Of a stretch of 64,000 bases of DNA, positions 1 to 8,808 are shown piece by piece. The notes under the pieces were generated by a model. The model made no database searches. It was not told where the DNA came from and saw only the letters and a program-made list of their open reading frames with translations. Source of the DNA: Parvibaculum sp963696585. Its GTDB lineage: Bacteria; Pseudomonadota; Alphaproteobacteria; Parvibaculales; Parvibaculaceae. Location: NCBI GenBank assembly GCA_963696585.1, contig CAVOKW010000043.1, forward strand, positions 1-64,000, written 5' to 3'. A program made the position numbers and the translations under genes. The stretch's first letter is position 1. Each line of letters begins with the position of its first letter.

Positions 1-667
1 GCTCCGTCACCTTGACGATCTGGAGATGCGGCTTCACATCCACGCCATAGTCAGCCGTCGTCTTTTCGTCGATCGGTTTCTTCTTGGCCTTCATGATGTT
101 GGGCAGCGAGGCGTAACGCGGCTCGTTGAGGCGAAGGTCGGTTGTGACGACCACCGGCATCTTGAGCTTCAGCGTCTGCAAGCCGCCATCGACTTCACGC
201 GTCAGATTGAGCGTCGTGCCGTCGATTTCGAGCCTGGACGCGAAAGTGCCCTGCGCCCAGCCCAGCAGGGCTGCGAGCATCTGGCCCGTCTGGTTGCAAT
301 CGTCGTCAATCGCCTGCTTGCCAAGGATGCAGAGGTCAGGCTTTTCCGCTTCGGCGACGGCCTTGAGGAGCTTGGCGACATTGATCGGCTCAAGCTGCTC
401 ATCGGTCTTGATGTGGATACCACGATCAGCGCCCATGGCGAGTGCGGTACGAATGGTTTCCGTTGTCTGCGCAGCGCCAATCGACACGACGACAACTTCG
501 GTTGCCTTGCCGGCCTCCTTCAGGCGAACCGCTTCTTCAATGGCGATTTCGTCGAAGGGATTCATCGACATTTTGACATTGGCAAGATCGACACCGGTCT
601 GGTCCGACTTCACGCGGATCTTCACGTTGTAGTCGACCACCCGTTTGATCGGAACGAGGACTTTCAT
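1..667 (-). CDS. etfB: Electron transfer flavoprotein beta subunit (3' end off window)
   Basis: The minus-strand frame from the ATG at 665-667 stays open to the left edge and gives 222 residues beginning MKVLVPIKRVVDYNVKIRV, the typical EtfB N-terminus. EtfB forms a heterodimer with EtfA, binds AMP/FAD and carries electrons from acyl-CoA dehydrogenases to ETF:quinone oxidoreductase. The visible part ends around KPHLQIVKVTE, about 25-30 residues short of the usual length of about 250. An AGGGAG ribosome-binding site lies about 8 bases before the start. etfA would be expected next, beyond the left edge. Methylsuccinyl-CoA dehydrogenase nearby (3187-4875) is a plausible electron donor (inference). 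Confidence 0.95.
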   Translation of the reverse strand, partial: MKVLVPIKRVVDYNVKIRVKSDQTGVDLANVKMSMNPFDEIAIEEAVRLKEAGKATEVVVVSIGAAQTTETIRTALAMGADRGIHIKTDEQLEPINVAKLLKAVAEAEKPDLCILGKQAIDDDCNQTGQMLAALLGWAQGTFASRLEIDGTTLNLTREVDGGLQTLKLKMPVVVTTDLRLNEPRYASLPNIMKAKKKPIDEKTTADYGVDVKPHLQIVKVTE

Positions 668-937
668 AGAGGTGAACTCCCTGAGCGTAACCGGGGCATG
701 AACCCAGGCGCTGGTCTTTGTGAGCGTCGTACACGGGGCTTGCCCGCACTTGGTTGCCCGAAACAGGCTTGATATGCATGGCCAAAAGCCCCTCTGGCGA
801 CCTGCCATGAATGCAGATCCATCCGGGTACACCCGAGAGGCCCAACTCAGCCACACAACATCTATTGAAGACGTAAGCCGCCTTGGCGGTGCGGCAACCT
901 AGAGCCCGATACGGGGCCTGTCAATTAAGCAGGGAAG
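668..937. other. Intergenic region upstream of etfB
   Basis: About 270 bp between the etfB start and the adenosyltransferase stop. It must hold the etfB promoter or read-through transcription, but no convincing -35/-10 pair was found. The plus-strand segment 796-806 resembles part of a B12 box, but no plus-strand gene follows (see rejected items). Confidence 0.4.
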
Positions 938-1552
938 TCAGCGGTTTTGGCCCGGCACCCAGAGAACATCGCCCGGTCCGGGGGCCTTCGTGCCTGCCGC
1001 CGGGGCGTGATTGACGTAGCGGGCGGCAACAAACAGGAAATCGGAAAGGCGGTTGATATATTTGAGCGCCGGAGCGCTGACTTTTTCAGCGGGCGCTTGC
1101 GAAAGCGCGACGATCAGCCGCTCGGCGCGGCGGCTGATGGTGCGGGCCATGTGCAAATGGGCCGAGGCTGACGTGCCGCCGGGTAAAACAAAGGAGCGAA
1201 GGGGTTCGAGTGCGCCATTGAACCGGTCAATGGCGGCTTCCAGCGCGTCGACCTGACTTTGCACGACGCGCAGCGGCGTGTAGCCACGTTTTGCCGCCTC
1301 GTCGGGGCCCTGTTCAGGCGTGGCAAGATCGGCCCCGAGATCGAACAGGTCGTTCTGGATGCGGCCGAGCATGGCATCGAGCTCAGGCCAGTCGCCCGTG
1401 TGAAGCCGGGCCACACCGAGCGCGGCATTGGTCTCGTCAACCGTGCCGTAGCTTTCAATGCGCAAATCGGATTTGGGCACGCGCCGACCGTCGGCAAGGG
1501 CGGTTGTGCCGTCATCGCCGGTGCGTGTGTAAATCCGGTTGAGTGTGACCAT
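938..1552 (-). CDS. pduO: PduO-type ATP:cob(I)alamin adenosyltransferase
   Basis: This 204-residue protein makes adenosylcobalamin from cob(I)alamin and ATP. Visible family marks are the N-terminal TRTGDDGTT motif (residues 9-17), the LFDLGADLA helix (about 69-77) and the C-terminal RRAERLIVAL segment that carries the conserved active-site arginines. Length is normal for the PduO class (180-210). It starts 11 bp after the cytochrome b561 gene stops and precedes etfB on the same strand. The product is the cofactor required by ethylmalonyl-CoA mutase (8889-10898), so it fits the local pathway. The call rests on motifs; pathway partnership is inferred. Confidence 0.93.
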   Translation of the reverse strand: MVTLNRIYTRTGDDGTTALADGRRVPKSDLRIESYGTVDETNAALGVARLHTGDWPELDAMLGRIQNDLFDLGADLATPEQGPDEAAKRGYTPLRVVQSQVDALEAAIDRFNGALEPLRSFVLPGGTSASAHLHMARTISRRAERLIVALSQAPAEKVSAPALKYINRLSDFLFVAARYVNHAPAAGTKAPGPGDVLWVPGQNR

Positions 1553-1563
1553 CGAGGTGTTCT

Positions 1564-2094
1564 TCAGGCCTTGGCGAAGGGCAACATGCGTTTGAGCACA
1601 TTGTCCTTGAGAATGAGGGCATGATAGAGCGCCGCAGCCACATGAAGCGTCACGAGGCCTGCAATCAGAAAGCCGTTGATCTCATGCAGTTCGGCGCCGA
1701 TATCATGCAGCACGTCATGTTGCTGGATCTGAAGTCCAAACAGGCCAAACACCACAAGATTGTTTTTGGAGGTTGTGGCCAAGAGCAGACCAAGCAATGG
1801 CTGGAGCACCAGCGCTGCATAAAGTGTGTGATGTACGGCGAGGGAGAGGATCTCCTGCCAGCGCGGACCGGTGGCGCGTGCCGGGCGCTTCGGCCCCACG
1901 CGATTCCAGGTCAGCCAGACGATCATCAGCGCCAGAACAACGATGCCAATGCTGGCATGGGTCGTTACGGTTTCCTTGCTGAGCGTGAAGCCGCCATAAA
2001 GCATCAGCAGAACCAGGGCGGCAACCGTCCAGTGCAGGAGTTTCGTCACGCCTGAAAAGCGTCCGCTCACGTCACGTGCCATTTTGTCTGACAT
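1564..2094 (-). CDS. Cytochrome b561 family membrane protein
   Basis: A 176-residue, four-helix membrane protein of the prokaryotic cytochrome b561 (CybB) type. The N-terminal helix begins KLLHWTVAALVLLMLYGG, and further helices lie near residues 46-65, 88-108 and 141-163. Conserved haem-ligand histidines are visible in KLLHW, in TTHASIG, in the VHHTLYA segment and near the C-terminal TLHVAAALYH. Such proteins pass electrons between quinol and acceptors such as superoxide. The gene is 11 bp upstream of pduO, so co-transcription is likely, but no functional link is obvious. Confidence 0.88.
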   Translation of the reverse strand: MSDKMARDVSGRFSGVTKLLHWTVAALVLLMLYGGFTLSKETVTTHASIGIVVLALMIVWLTWNRVGPKRPARATGPRWQEILSLAVHHTLYAALVLQPLLGLLLATTSKNNLVVFGLFGLQIQQHDVLHDIGAELHEINGFLIAGLVTLHVAAALYHALILKDNVLKRMLPFAKA

Positions 2095-2176
2095 TCAGAG
2101 GCTCCCTTTTTGATTGTTGACCACAGCTTTGCCCTTTGCTGCCGGGCAATCAAGTGTGCAGCCTCATGAATAAACA

Positions 2177-2206
2177 AAAGGCGCCTCACTTGCGAGAGGC
2201 GCCTTT
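2177..2206 (-). terminator. Rho-independent terminator after the PagL-like gene
   Basis: Perfect 11-bp inverted repeat (arms 2177-2187 and 2196-2206, AAAGGCGCCTC and its complement) with an 8-base loop. Read on the minus strand it is followed by a T-rich run, 23 bp past the PagL-like stop. Confidence 0.85.
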
Positions 2207-2229
2207 ATACGGTTTTGCAATGTCTCTAA

Positions 2230-2775
2230 TCAGAACTTGTAGCCGTAGCGGATGCCGATATTGCTCAGGCCATCATTGTCATCGCAGATATTGGCGTTGG
2301 ACATGTGCTCCAGCGTGAGCATCAGGCTGCTCTTGCCATCGAAGCTGTAGCCGAGTGACGCATTTTCGTGGAAATTGACGGCGCAGCCATAATTGCGGCT
2401 GTCAGCGGTCGAGCGGTCGGTTTCGCCATTGTGGATGGCACCACCGAAGCTGCCTTCGATGAAGATCGCGTCATTGAAGAAATAGTCCCAGGTGAGACCG
2501 GCATAAGCCATGCTGGTGCCGCCGCCCGTATTGATCGTGGTGCCAAGATGGGGGCGGGGAGCTGCCATCCAACGCAGGAAATCAGGTGTATTGAAAAGGA
2601 CTTCAGCATTGATGTCAGGTTCGTCCGGCTCATGGCGCGAACGGAAGATCGACGAGTCGTGGTCATAGACGCCAAGACGTACTTCGTTGACGACATCGCC
2701 AGCGCTTGCCGCCGTCGCAAGGCCCATGCTCATGCCCAGCAGGGCGATTGCCGTAAAAATCTTGTTCCTGATCAT
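2230..2775 (-). CDS. PagL-like lipid A 3-O-deacylase / acyloxyacyl hydrolase family outer-membrane protein
   Basis: A 181-residue protein with a Sec signal peptide (residues 1-25, ending TAASA), alternating beta-strand segments and a C-terminal RYGYKF ending in aromatic F, as in outer-membrane beta-barrels. The EHMSNANI segment matches the His-x-Ser catalytic motif of PagL, which removes the 3-O acyl chain of lipid A. In Pseudomonas PagL the catalytic Glu lies 14 residues after the His; here that position is Ser (NDGLSN). It is a single-gene unit bounded by hairpins on both sides. The family call is fairly firm; whether it deacylates lipid A is open. Confidence 0.75.
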   Translation of the reverse strand: MIRNKIFTAIALLGMSMGLATAASAGDVVNEVRLGVYDHDSSIFRSRHEPDEPDINAEVLFNTPDFLRWMAAPRPHLGTTINTGGGTSMAYAGLTWDYFFNDAIFIEGSFGGAIHNGETDRSTADSRNYGCAVNFHENASLGYSFDGKSSLMLTLEHMSNANICDDNDGLSNIGIRYGYKF

Positions 2776-2868
2776 CGGAATCCAGCCCTTCCAGACTTTT
2801 TCAATGTCGGCCTTTGCCGACTCGGTTCGAGAATCATAAGCCGTTTTGGCTCACCGCAAAACGCCAGA

Positions 2869-2892
2869 ACCCCTCCCATGACGAGGAGGGGT
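2869..2892 (-). terminator. Hairpin between the twin-TM gene and the PagL-like gene
   Basis: Perfect 8-bp inverted repeat ACCCCTCC/GGAGGGGT with an 8-base loop, about 70 bp past the twin-transmembrane stop. The following T-run is weak on both strands, so termination is probable but not certain. Confidence 0.5.
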
Positions 2893-2961
2893 GTTGTTCC
2901 TGTTTATACGCGATCATTTTCAGCCACAGCGTGGCAGAGCGACCACAGGAGCGGGATAAAA

Positions 2962-3153
2962 TCAGCGGCTGGTGAGATAAAGCCCGCCCATGAGAATGAT
3001 GATGGCGAGAAATTGCAAGCCAACGCGCCAGCGCATCAGCATCTGGGAACGGCTGGGTGAGCCCCCCTTGAGCATGTTCCACAGGCCCGCCAGCAGAACC
3101 AGCGCCACGGCCAAGACCGCCACGGGTCCGAGATAGCCCATCAGATTATCCAT
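2962..3153 (-). CDS. HIG1-like twin-transmembrane small protein
   Basis: A 63-residue protein made of two hydrophobic helices (about residues 5-27 and 42-60) joined by a short basic loop, LKGGSPSRSQMLMRWR. This matches the small twin-transmembrane (HIG1-domain) proteins that many alphaproteobacteria encode beside cobalamin adenosyltransferase and etfBA. HIG1 proteins in mitochondria associate with respiratory supercomplexes; the bacterial role is not established. It starts 33 bp after mcd stops, on the same strand. Confidence 0.75.
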   Translation of the reverse strand: MDNLMGYLGPVAVLAVALVLLAGLWNMLKGGSPSRSQMLMRWRVGLQFLAIIILMGGLYLTSR

Positions 3154-3186
3154 ATTTATCTCCGCAAGGGGCTTGCGCCAGCAGGT

Positions 3187-4875
3187 CTAATTCCCGCCGT
3201 CCAGCAGGCGGCGGGCGATGACCTGCGCCTGAATTTCGGCCGCACCCTCAAAAATGTTCAGGATGCGGGCATCACATAGCACACGGCTCACAGGATATTC
3301 GAGGGCAAAGCCGTTGCCGCCATGGATTTGCAGCGCATTATCGGCGGCGGCCCAGGCGATACGGGCGGCGAGCAGTTTTGCCATGCCGGCTTCCAGGTCG
3401 CAGCGCCTGCCGCCATCCTTCTCGCGGGCGGCGAAGTATGTGATCTGGCGGGCGACCATGATTTCAACTGCCATCATGACGAGCTTGCCGCTGACACGCG
3501 GGAAATGGATCAGCGACTTGCCGAATTGCACGCGCTCTTGTGCATAGCGCAGGCCTAGTTCCAGCGCGCATTGCGCAACGCCGACGGCGCGGGCCGCCGT
3601 CTGGATGCGGGCTGATTCAAAAGTTTGCATGAGCTGCTTGAAGCCCTGCCCCTCTTCGCCGCCGAGCAGATTTTCCGCCTTCACTTCGAAGTCATCAAAG
3701 CCGATTTCAAACTCTTTCATGCCGCGATAGCCGAGGACTTCGATTTCGCCCCCGCTCATGCCTTTGGCGGGGAAGGGCGTCGCCTCGTCGCCGCGCGGCT
3801 TTTCGGCGAGCAGCATGGAGAGGCCCTTGTAACCGGGCTCGTCATTGGTGCGGCAAAGCAGTGTCATCACATCGGCGCGGGCGGCATGGGTGATCCATGT
3901 CTTGTTGCCGTTGATCTTGTAGACATTGCCGTCGCGACGGCCGCGGGTGCGCAGGCTGGCGAGATCGGAGCCCGTATTGGGTTCGGTGAAGACGGCGGTG
4001 GGCAGGGTTTGCCCGCTTGCGATGCGTGGCAGCCAATAGGCTTTTTGCGCGTCGGTGCCACCTCCCAGAATGAGTTCGGCGGCAATTTCGGAGCGTGTGC
4101 CGAGCGAACCGACGCCGATATAGCCGCGCGAGAGTTCTTCAGACACGACGCACATCGATTCCTTGCCAAGACCCAGACCGCCGAATTCTTCCGGGATGGT
4201 CAGGCCGAAGACGCCCAGCCCGGACATTTGCTCGATCACGGAGAGGGGAATGTAATCATCCTCCAGATGCCATTGATGGGCATAAGGGATGACCTCGGCA
4301 TCGGCAAAGCGGCGCATCTGGTCGCGAATGGCGTCATAGGTTTCTTCAAGGCCGGTATCGCCAAAGGTGGCAGCCCCGGCCTGCTCGGCCATGAGAACGG
4401 CAAAGCGGGCGCGCAACAGGGGCGTGTTGCCTTCGTCGATCAGGCGCGTGACGGAAGATGTCTTGAAGACCTTGACATCCTCCTCGTCCAGTCCGAGATC
4501 GCGCGGGCGCAGGATTTCGCCCTGACTCATCGCAATGCCGCCGATCATCTGCGCGAGATATTCGCCAAAGGCGATCTGGACGATGATTGCTTCCATCTCG
4601 CCCAGGCGACCTTCGCCCGCCATGCGGTCGGCATAGGCGGAGAGCTGGCGTAGCGCCTCGACATAGGTGGCAAGCCAGGCGAGGCCATGCACGGCATATT
4701 GCTCGCGTTCGAGCGCGGCCGGGGCAATCTTGCCGTTCACCGCCACCAGAGCGGTCACTTTGCCCTTGGCGGCGGTCAGCAGGCGATCCGCCGCCATCAC
4801 GGCCTCTTGCGCCAAAGGCAGCAAATCCGGCAGACATTTGGCGTCGGGTGAGGCGGGGTTTGTGGCAAGGCTCAT
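3187..4875 (-). CDS. mcd: (2S)-methylsuccinyl-CoA dehydrogenase
   Basis: A 562-residue acyl-CoA dehydrogenase with an N-terminal extension of about 150 residues that ordinary family members (about 380) lack. That extension, including HGLAWLATYVEALRQL near residues 63-78, is characteristic of Mcd, which oxidises methylsuccinyl-CoA to mesaconyl-CoA in the ethylmalonyl-CoA pathway. The dehydrogenase core shows AVFTEPNTGSDLASL (flavin/substrate loop), KTWITHAARAD and the C-terminal FEGAAEIQAQVIARRLL. Electrons would leave through ETF, encoded nearby. An AGGTGA ribosome-binding site lies 7 bases before the ATG. Neighbouring ccr and ecm code for other steps of the same pathway, which supports this over a generic dehydrogenase. 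Confidence 0.87.
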   Translation of the reverse strand: MSLATNPASPDAKCLPDLLPLAQEAVMAADRLLTAAKGKVTALVAVNGKIAPAALEREQYAVHGLAWLATYVEALRQLSAYADRMAGEGRLGEMEAIIVQIAFGEYLAQMIGGIAMSQGEILRPRDLGLDEEDVKVFKTSSVTRLIDEGNTPLLRARFAVLMAEQAGAATFGDTGLEETYDAIRDQMRRFADAEVIPYAHQWHLEDDYIPLSVIEQMSGLGVFGLTIPEEFGGLGLGKESMCVVSEELSRGYIGVGSLGTRSEIAAELILGGGTDAQKAYWLPRIASGQTLPTAVFTEPNTGSDLASLRTRGRRDGNVYKINGNKTWITHAARADVMTLLCRTNDEPGYKGLSMLLAEKPRGDEATPFPAKGMSGGEIEVLGYRGMKEFEIGFDDFEVKAENLLGGEEGQGFKQLMQTFESARIQTAARAVGVAQCALELGLRYAQERVQFGKSLIHFPRVSGKLVMMAVEIMVARQITYFAAREKDGGRRCDLEAGMAKLLAARIAWAAADNALQIHGGNGFALEYPVSRVLCDARILNIFEGAAEIQAQVIARRLLDGGN

Positions 4876-5061
4876 GATACATCACCTGTAGGTTACGCCA
4901 GAGAGGGCGTCCGGCTGATCGCCATCAAGGCAATGGCACAGCCGCACTCAGTCCTATATATCTCGAAGCCTGCGGCGCGACCAGTCAACCTGTGGAATTG
5001 TCAGCAACAATTGGCGGTAAAACTGCCTCAAGGGCGCAAAATAAGGGCAGCAGGGGCGGGA

Positions 5062-6510
5062 ATGGAGAATTCAAAAATTGTCGGATTGGTGATTGGGGCC
5101 CTGCTGGTGGCGCTCGCCTTTCTGATGCTTGTGCCCATGCTTGCCGATCTGGTGGTGCAAAGCGGCGATTGGACGGCCTTTCTATCGGGCGCCGTGATTA
5201 CCGGCTTTTGCGGTGGGGCGCTGATGCTTGCCAATGAAACCGATCAGCGCGATCTCGGCCAGCGCGAGACCTTCATGGTGACAACCCTTGCCTGGGTTGT
5301 CGTATCGGGCTTTGCCGCGCTTCCCTTCTGTTTTTCACAGGTGGAGATGAGCTTCACCGATGCCTATTTCGAGTCGATGTCGGGCTTCACCACCACGGGC
5401 TCAACCGTCATGGTCGGGCTTGATTCCATGCCGCCGGGCATTCTGCTGTGGCGCGCCCTGACCCAATGGGTCGGTGGCGTTGGCATCATTCTGACCGCAG
5501 TGGCGATTTTGCCCTTTCTGCGCATTGGCGGGATGCAGCTTTTCCGCACGGAATCCTCCGACAGGTCGGATAAGGTGATGCCGCGTCCGGGGCAGACGGC
5601 GGTGGCCATCGGCGAGGTCTATCTGCTGCTGACGCTGCTTTGCGCTTTCGCCTTTTCAGCCGCCGGCATGAGTCCCTTCGATGCCATCACCCATGCCATG
5701 ACGGCGCTGGCGACAGGGGGTTATTCGACGCATGACGCATCGTTCGGCTATTTCAACAGCCCCCTGATTGACTGGATTGGCGCGATCTTCATGCTCGCCG
5801 GATCGCTGCCCCTGTTGCTTTACGTCTCGACCGTGCGGGGCACGGGCGAGACCATCTGGCGCGACACGCAGGTGCGGGCCTTTCTGGGTTTTACGGCTGC
5901 CGTCTCGATTGTCATGGCGATATGGCTCTCGGCGCGCGGCGACTACACATTTATCGGGGCCTTGCGCTACACGTTTTTCAACGTTGCCTCGGTCATCTCG
6001 ACAACGGGTTTTGCAAATATCGACTATACGCTCTGGGCGCCCTTTGCTTCGATGGCTTTCCTCATCCTGACATTTCTGGGTGGCTGTACCGGGTCGACAG
6101 CTGGCGGCATCAAGATGTTCCGATTGCAAATTCTGGTCATGCTGTTTCGCAGTCAGAACCGGCAAACGCTTTATCCGCATGTGGCGCAGACCCTGCGCTT
6201 TGGCGATCGAACGGTGAGCCGCGAAGTTGTCACCTCTGTCACGCTCTTCGTTTTTGTTTACGTGGCAACAGTGCTGGTCGGTGGGCTGGCATTGACGGCC
6301 TGTGGCCTTGATGTGGTCACAGCCCTGTCATCCTCGGCGACAGCGCTTGGCAATGTCGGTCCCGGCATAGGCTCGATTGTCGGACCGGCGGGCAATTTCT
6401 CGACCCTGCCGGATGGGGCCAAGTGGATCCTGTCGCTCATCATGTTGCTCGGGCGGCTTGAACTGATGACCGTCCTCATCATGTTCTCGCGCGATTTCTG
6501 GCAGCGCTGA
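5062..6510 (+). CDS. trkH: Trk-type potassium uptake membrane subunit TrkH
   Basis: A 482-residue polytopic channel protein. The four pore-loop selectivity segments are visible as SGFTTTGST, ALATGGYST, SVISTTGFANID and ATALGNVGPG, each with the conserved glycine that lines the K+ filter. LGGCTGSTAGGIKMFR and LGRLELMTVLI are also typical of TrkH. K+ uptake normally needs a TrkA NAD-binding subunit, which is not in this window. The ATG at 5062 is preferred over in-frame starts from 4933 because it follows GGGGCGGG and begins at the first membrane helix. The gene diverges from mcd. Confidence 0.92.
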   Translation: MENSKIVGLVIGALLVALAFLMLVPMLADLVVQSGDWTAFLSGAVITGFCGGALMLANETDQRDLGQRETFMVTTLAWVVVSGFAALPFCFSQVEMSFTDAYFESMSGFTTTGSTVMVGLDSMPPGILLWRALTQWVGGVGIILTAVAILPFLRIGGMQLFRTESSDRSDKVMPRPGQTAVAIGEVYLLLTLLCAFAFSAAGMSPFDAITHAMTALATGGYSTHDASFGYFNSPLIDWIGAIFMLAGSLPLLLYVSTVRGTGETIWRDTQVRAFLGFTAAVSIVMAIWLSARGDYTFIGALRYTFFNVASVISTTGFANIDYTLWAPFASMAFLILTFLGGCTGSTAGGIKMFRLQILVMLFRSQNRQTLYPHVAQTLRFGDRTVSREVVTSVTLFVFVYVATVLVGGLALTACGLDVVTALSSSATALGNVGPGIGSIVGPAGNFSTLPDGAKWILSLIMLLGRLELMTVLIMFSRDFWQR

Positions 6511-6608
6511 CTTTCAATAAATTGGCACTGCTTTTGTCAAATATGTAGGCAATCGGCCCCGACCCGATTATATTGCACTGCGGTTTCGCAAGTGCGAGGG
6601 GCATTCCA

Positions 6609-7265
6609 ATGGCAGTCCTGCTTTTCCTGCTGCGCCTTGCGACCGGATTGTTTCTTGTTTTCAATGGCTTGCTGGCCATGACAGGGCCGGAAGCTGTGGC
6701 CGGTCAGGCGTTGATGCGGCTTCACGCGGTCACGCCCGGGGAAATTTCGGGTGGGGGCGCCGTCGCCTTGGTGCTGGGTTTGGCGATGGTGCTGGGGGTT
6801 GCCCGTCTGCCTGTCTATGGGCTCGCGGTTCTCTTGTTGTTGCCATGTGCGGTGCTTGCGGGACTGGCAGTCCAGAACGTCTGGGATGGCTGGATCAGCG
6901 CCCTGGTTGCCTTGCCCATGGCCGCGACCGCCGTGCTGGCGGCCATGCGCGATGAAGACCGATTTTCGATTGATTGCCTGACCCGACGGCGCAAGAAGCG
7001 CCCCAGCAGACCAAGTCATGTTCAGTCTGCGGAACGTCTGGATTTTCCCGATGATCCTCATGATCTGATCGAGTTGCCGGAGAACAGCATGCGTACAGAA
7101 TTTGCCACCGAATCCCGTGTTTCGGATTCACAGACGACGAATGATGACATGTCCGAAAAAGCGGCGGTTGATGTGCCCGCCGAGACGACGAATGAGGAAT
7201 CTGTGGAAGAAGCCCCGCCGCCCAAGCGCGCGCCGAACCTGCCTGCGGTTCATAGCTGGCACTAA
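6609..7265 (+). CDS. Uncharacterised membrane protein with long acidic cytoplasmic tail
   Basis: A 218-residue protein of no family I recognise. The first 115 residues hold about four hydrophobic helices (near 2-22, 45-65, 68-90 and 93-113). They are followed by a basic patch (TRRRKKRPSRPS) and a tail rich in Glu, Asp and Ser ending PPPKRAPNLPAVHSWH. The helix layout loosely resembles DoxX-like proteins, but no motif proves that. The ATG at 6609 is chosen because GAGGGG precedes it. Transcribed away from trkH with a 98-bp gap. Confidence 0.7.
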   Translation: MAVLLFLLRLATGLFLVFNGLLAMTGPEAVAGQALMRLHAVTPGEISGGGAVALVLGLAMVLGVARLPVYGLAVLLLLPCAVLAGLAVQNVWDGWISALVALPMAATAVLAAMRDEDRFSIDCLTRRRKKRPSRPSHVQSAERLDFPDDPHDLIELPENSMRTEFATESRVSDSQTTNDDMSEKAAVDVPAETTNEESVEEAPPPKRAPNLPAVHSWH

Positions 7266-7277
7266 ACAGGCATGAGG

Positions 7278-7303
7278 GGCTGGCGGCCTATTGGCTGCCA
7301 GCC
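7278..7303. terminator. Hairpin at the convergent 3' ends of the membrane protein gene and ccr
   Basis: An 11-bp stem (7278-7288 with 7293-7303, one G-T pair) with a TATT loop spans the gap between the two stops and the end of ccr. There is no T-run on either strand, so it may act as an mRNA end-stabiliser rather than a classic terminator. Confidence 0.4.
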
Positions 7304-8577
7304 TCAATCGCGTCTTCAAAGGTGCGCAGGCCGGGCCGCTTGGCCGAAACCAGAACGGCCATGTTTCCCGGGGCATGTTCATTGCGCCACATCATCATGT
7401 GGGCCTTGGGAATATCGCTCCAGCTGAAAACTTCCGACATGCCGGGATCGATGCGCCGCTCAATGACGAGCTGATTGGCGGCGGATGCCTGCTTGAGATG
7501 GGCAAAATGTGAGCCCTGGATGCGCTTTTGACGCATCCACACAAAGCGCGCATCAAAGGTCAGATTGAAGCCGCTGGTGCCAGCGCAGAAAACCACCATG
7601 CCACCGCGCTTGGCGACCATGCAGGAGACGGGGAAGGTCTGTTCGCCCGGATGCTCGAAAACAATATCGACATCAATGCCCTTGCCGGTGATATCCCAGA
7701 TCGCCTTGCCGAATTTGCGGGCCTCTTTCATGAAGTCGTTGAACTCGGTCGAGTTCACTTTGGGTAACTGGCCCCAGCAGTTGAAGTGCTTGCGGTTGAT
7801 GACGCCGCGCGCGCCCATCGACATGACGAAGTCATGCTTGCTGTCGTCCGAAATGACGCCAATGGCATGGGCACCGGCTGTGGCGCAGAGCTGCACGGCA
7901 AAGGAGCCGAGGCCGCCACTGGCGCCCCAGACGAGCACGTTCTGGCCGGGCTGCAGGATATGCGGCGCATGGCCAAAGAGCATGCGATAGGCCGTGGCAA
8001 GCGTCAGTGTGTAGCAGGCGCTCTCCTCCCAGGTCAGATGTTTGGGGCGGGGCATGAGCTGCTGGGATTGCACGCGACAAAATTGCGCGAAGGAACCATC
8101 GGGCGTCTCATAGCCCCAGATGCGCTGGCTTGGCGAGAACATGGGGTCGCCGCCATTGCATTCCTCATCATCGCCATCATCCTGATTGCAATGGATGACG
8201 ACTTCATCGCCGACTTTCCAGCGCTTCACCTTGGCGCCAACAGCCCAGACAATGCCCGAGGCGTCAGAACCGGCGATGTGATAGGGAATCTTGTGAACGT
8301 CAAAGACGGAAATGGGCGTGCCGAGTGCAGCCCAGACGCCATTATAGTTGACACCTGCCGCCATCACGAGCACGAGCACTTCGTTGGAGTCGATCTCCCA
8401 TGTCGGCACGACCTCGACCTGCATGGCCTGTTCGGGGGGCCCATGACGATCACGCCGGATCGACCAGGCATACATGTTCTTGGGCACATGGCCGAGCGGG
8501 GGGATTTCCCCGATCTCATAGAGATCTTTCTTGGGGAGCGGGCTGTCGATCACGGCCGCTGCGCTGGTCTCACTCAT
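7288..8577 (-). CDS. ccr: Crotonyl-CoA carboxylase/reductase
   Basis: A 429-residue medium-chain reductase that reductively carboxylates crotonyl-CoA to ethylmalonyl-CoA with NADPH and CO2, the defining step of the ethylmalonyl-CoA pathway. Ccr-specific stretches include MYAWSIRRDRHGPPEQAMQ, GVNYNGVWAALGTPIS, IHCNQDDGDDEECNGGDPM and the C-terminal QKRIQGSHFAHLKQA. The Rossmann NADPH site is VWGASGGLGSFAVQL (about 213-227). Length matches known Ccr (about 430). It diverges from ecm across a 311-bp control region; a GAGAG ribosome-binding site is close to the ATG. Confidence 0.96.
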   Translation of the reverse strand: MSETSAAAVIDSPLPKKDLYEIGEIPPLGHVPKNMYAWSIRRDRHGPPEQAMQVEVVPTWEIDSNEVLVLVMAAGVNYNGVWAALGTPISVFDVHKIPYHIAGSDASGIVWAVGAKVKRWKVGDEVVIHCNQDDGDDEECNGGDPMFSPSQRIWGYETPDGSFAQFCRVQSQQLMPRPKHLTWEESACYTLTLATAYRMLFGHAPHILQPGQNVLVWGASGGLGSFAVQLCATAGAHAIGVISDDSKHDFVMSMGARGVINRKHFNCWGQLPKVNSTEFNDFMKEARKFGKAIWDITGKGIDVDIVFEHPGEQTFPVSCMVAKRGGMVVFCAGTSGFNLTFDARFVWMRQKRIQGSHFAHLKQASAANQLVIERRIDPGMSEVFSWSDIPKAHMMMWRNEHAPGNMAVLVSAKRPGLRTFEDAIEAGSQ

Positions 8578-8685
8578 CTCTCAGGGTCCTTCCCGGCGCG
8601 TTGCGCCATGGCGTCGGGCCGACGGCCTTCGCCGTCCCCCCGTTTTTCAGGATGATTGGCGCTTGTGCGGCCCGACGCAAGACAT

Positions 8686-8700
8686 TTTTGCAGTGCAGCA
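8686..8700 (+). promoter_or_regulatory. Box 1 of a repeated motif in the ccr/ecm control region
   Basis: TTTTGCAGTGCAGCA, 109 bp from the ccr start. It matches box 2 at 14 of 15 positions. It may be a binding site for a shared regulator of the ethylmalonyl-CoA genes; RamB/ScfR-type regulators of acetate and short-chain acyl-CoA metabolism are known to bind TTTGCA-containing sites (inference). Confidence 0.5.
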
Positions 8701-8808
8701 TTGAACAGGCGCGGCTTTGAAGGGTTCAGCCCATTCGCGATCCGGCCCCTCACGGACCCCTTGCGGCGCTCTTCTGGGCGTGACGCCGGGATGGATTTGT
8801 TTTGCGAC

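Noticed and set aside
796..806. B12-box-like GGCGACCTGCC on the plus strand before etfB
   Set aside because: The other conserved cobalamin-riboswitch elements are missing and no plus-strand gene follows, so a riboswitch call is not supported.
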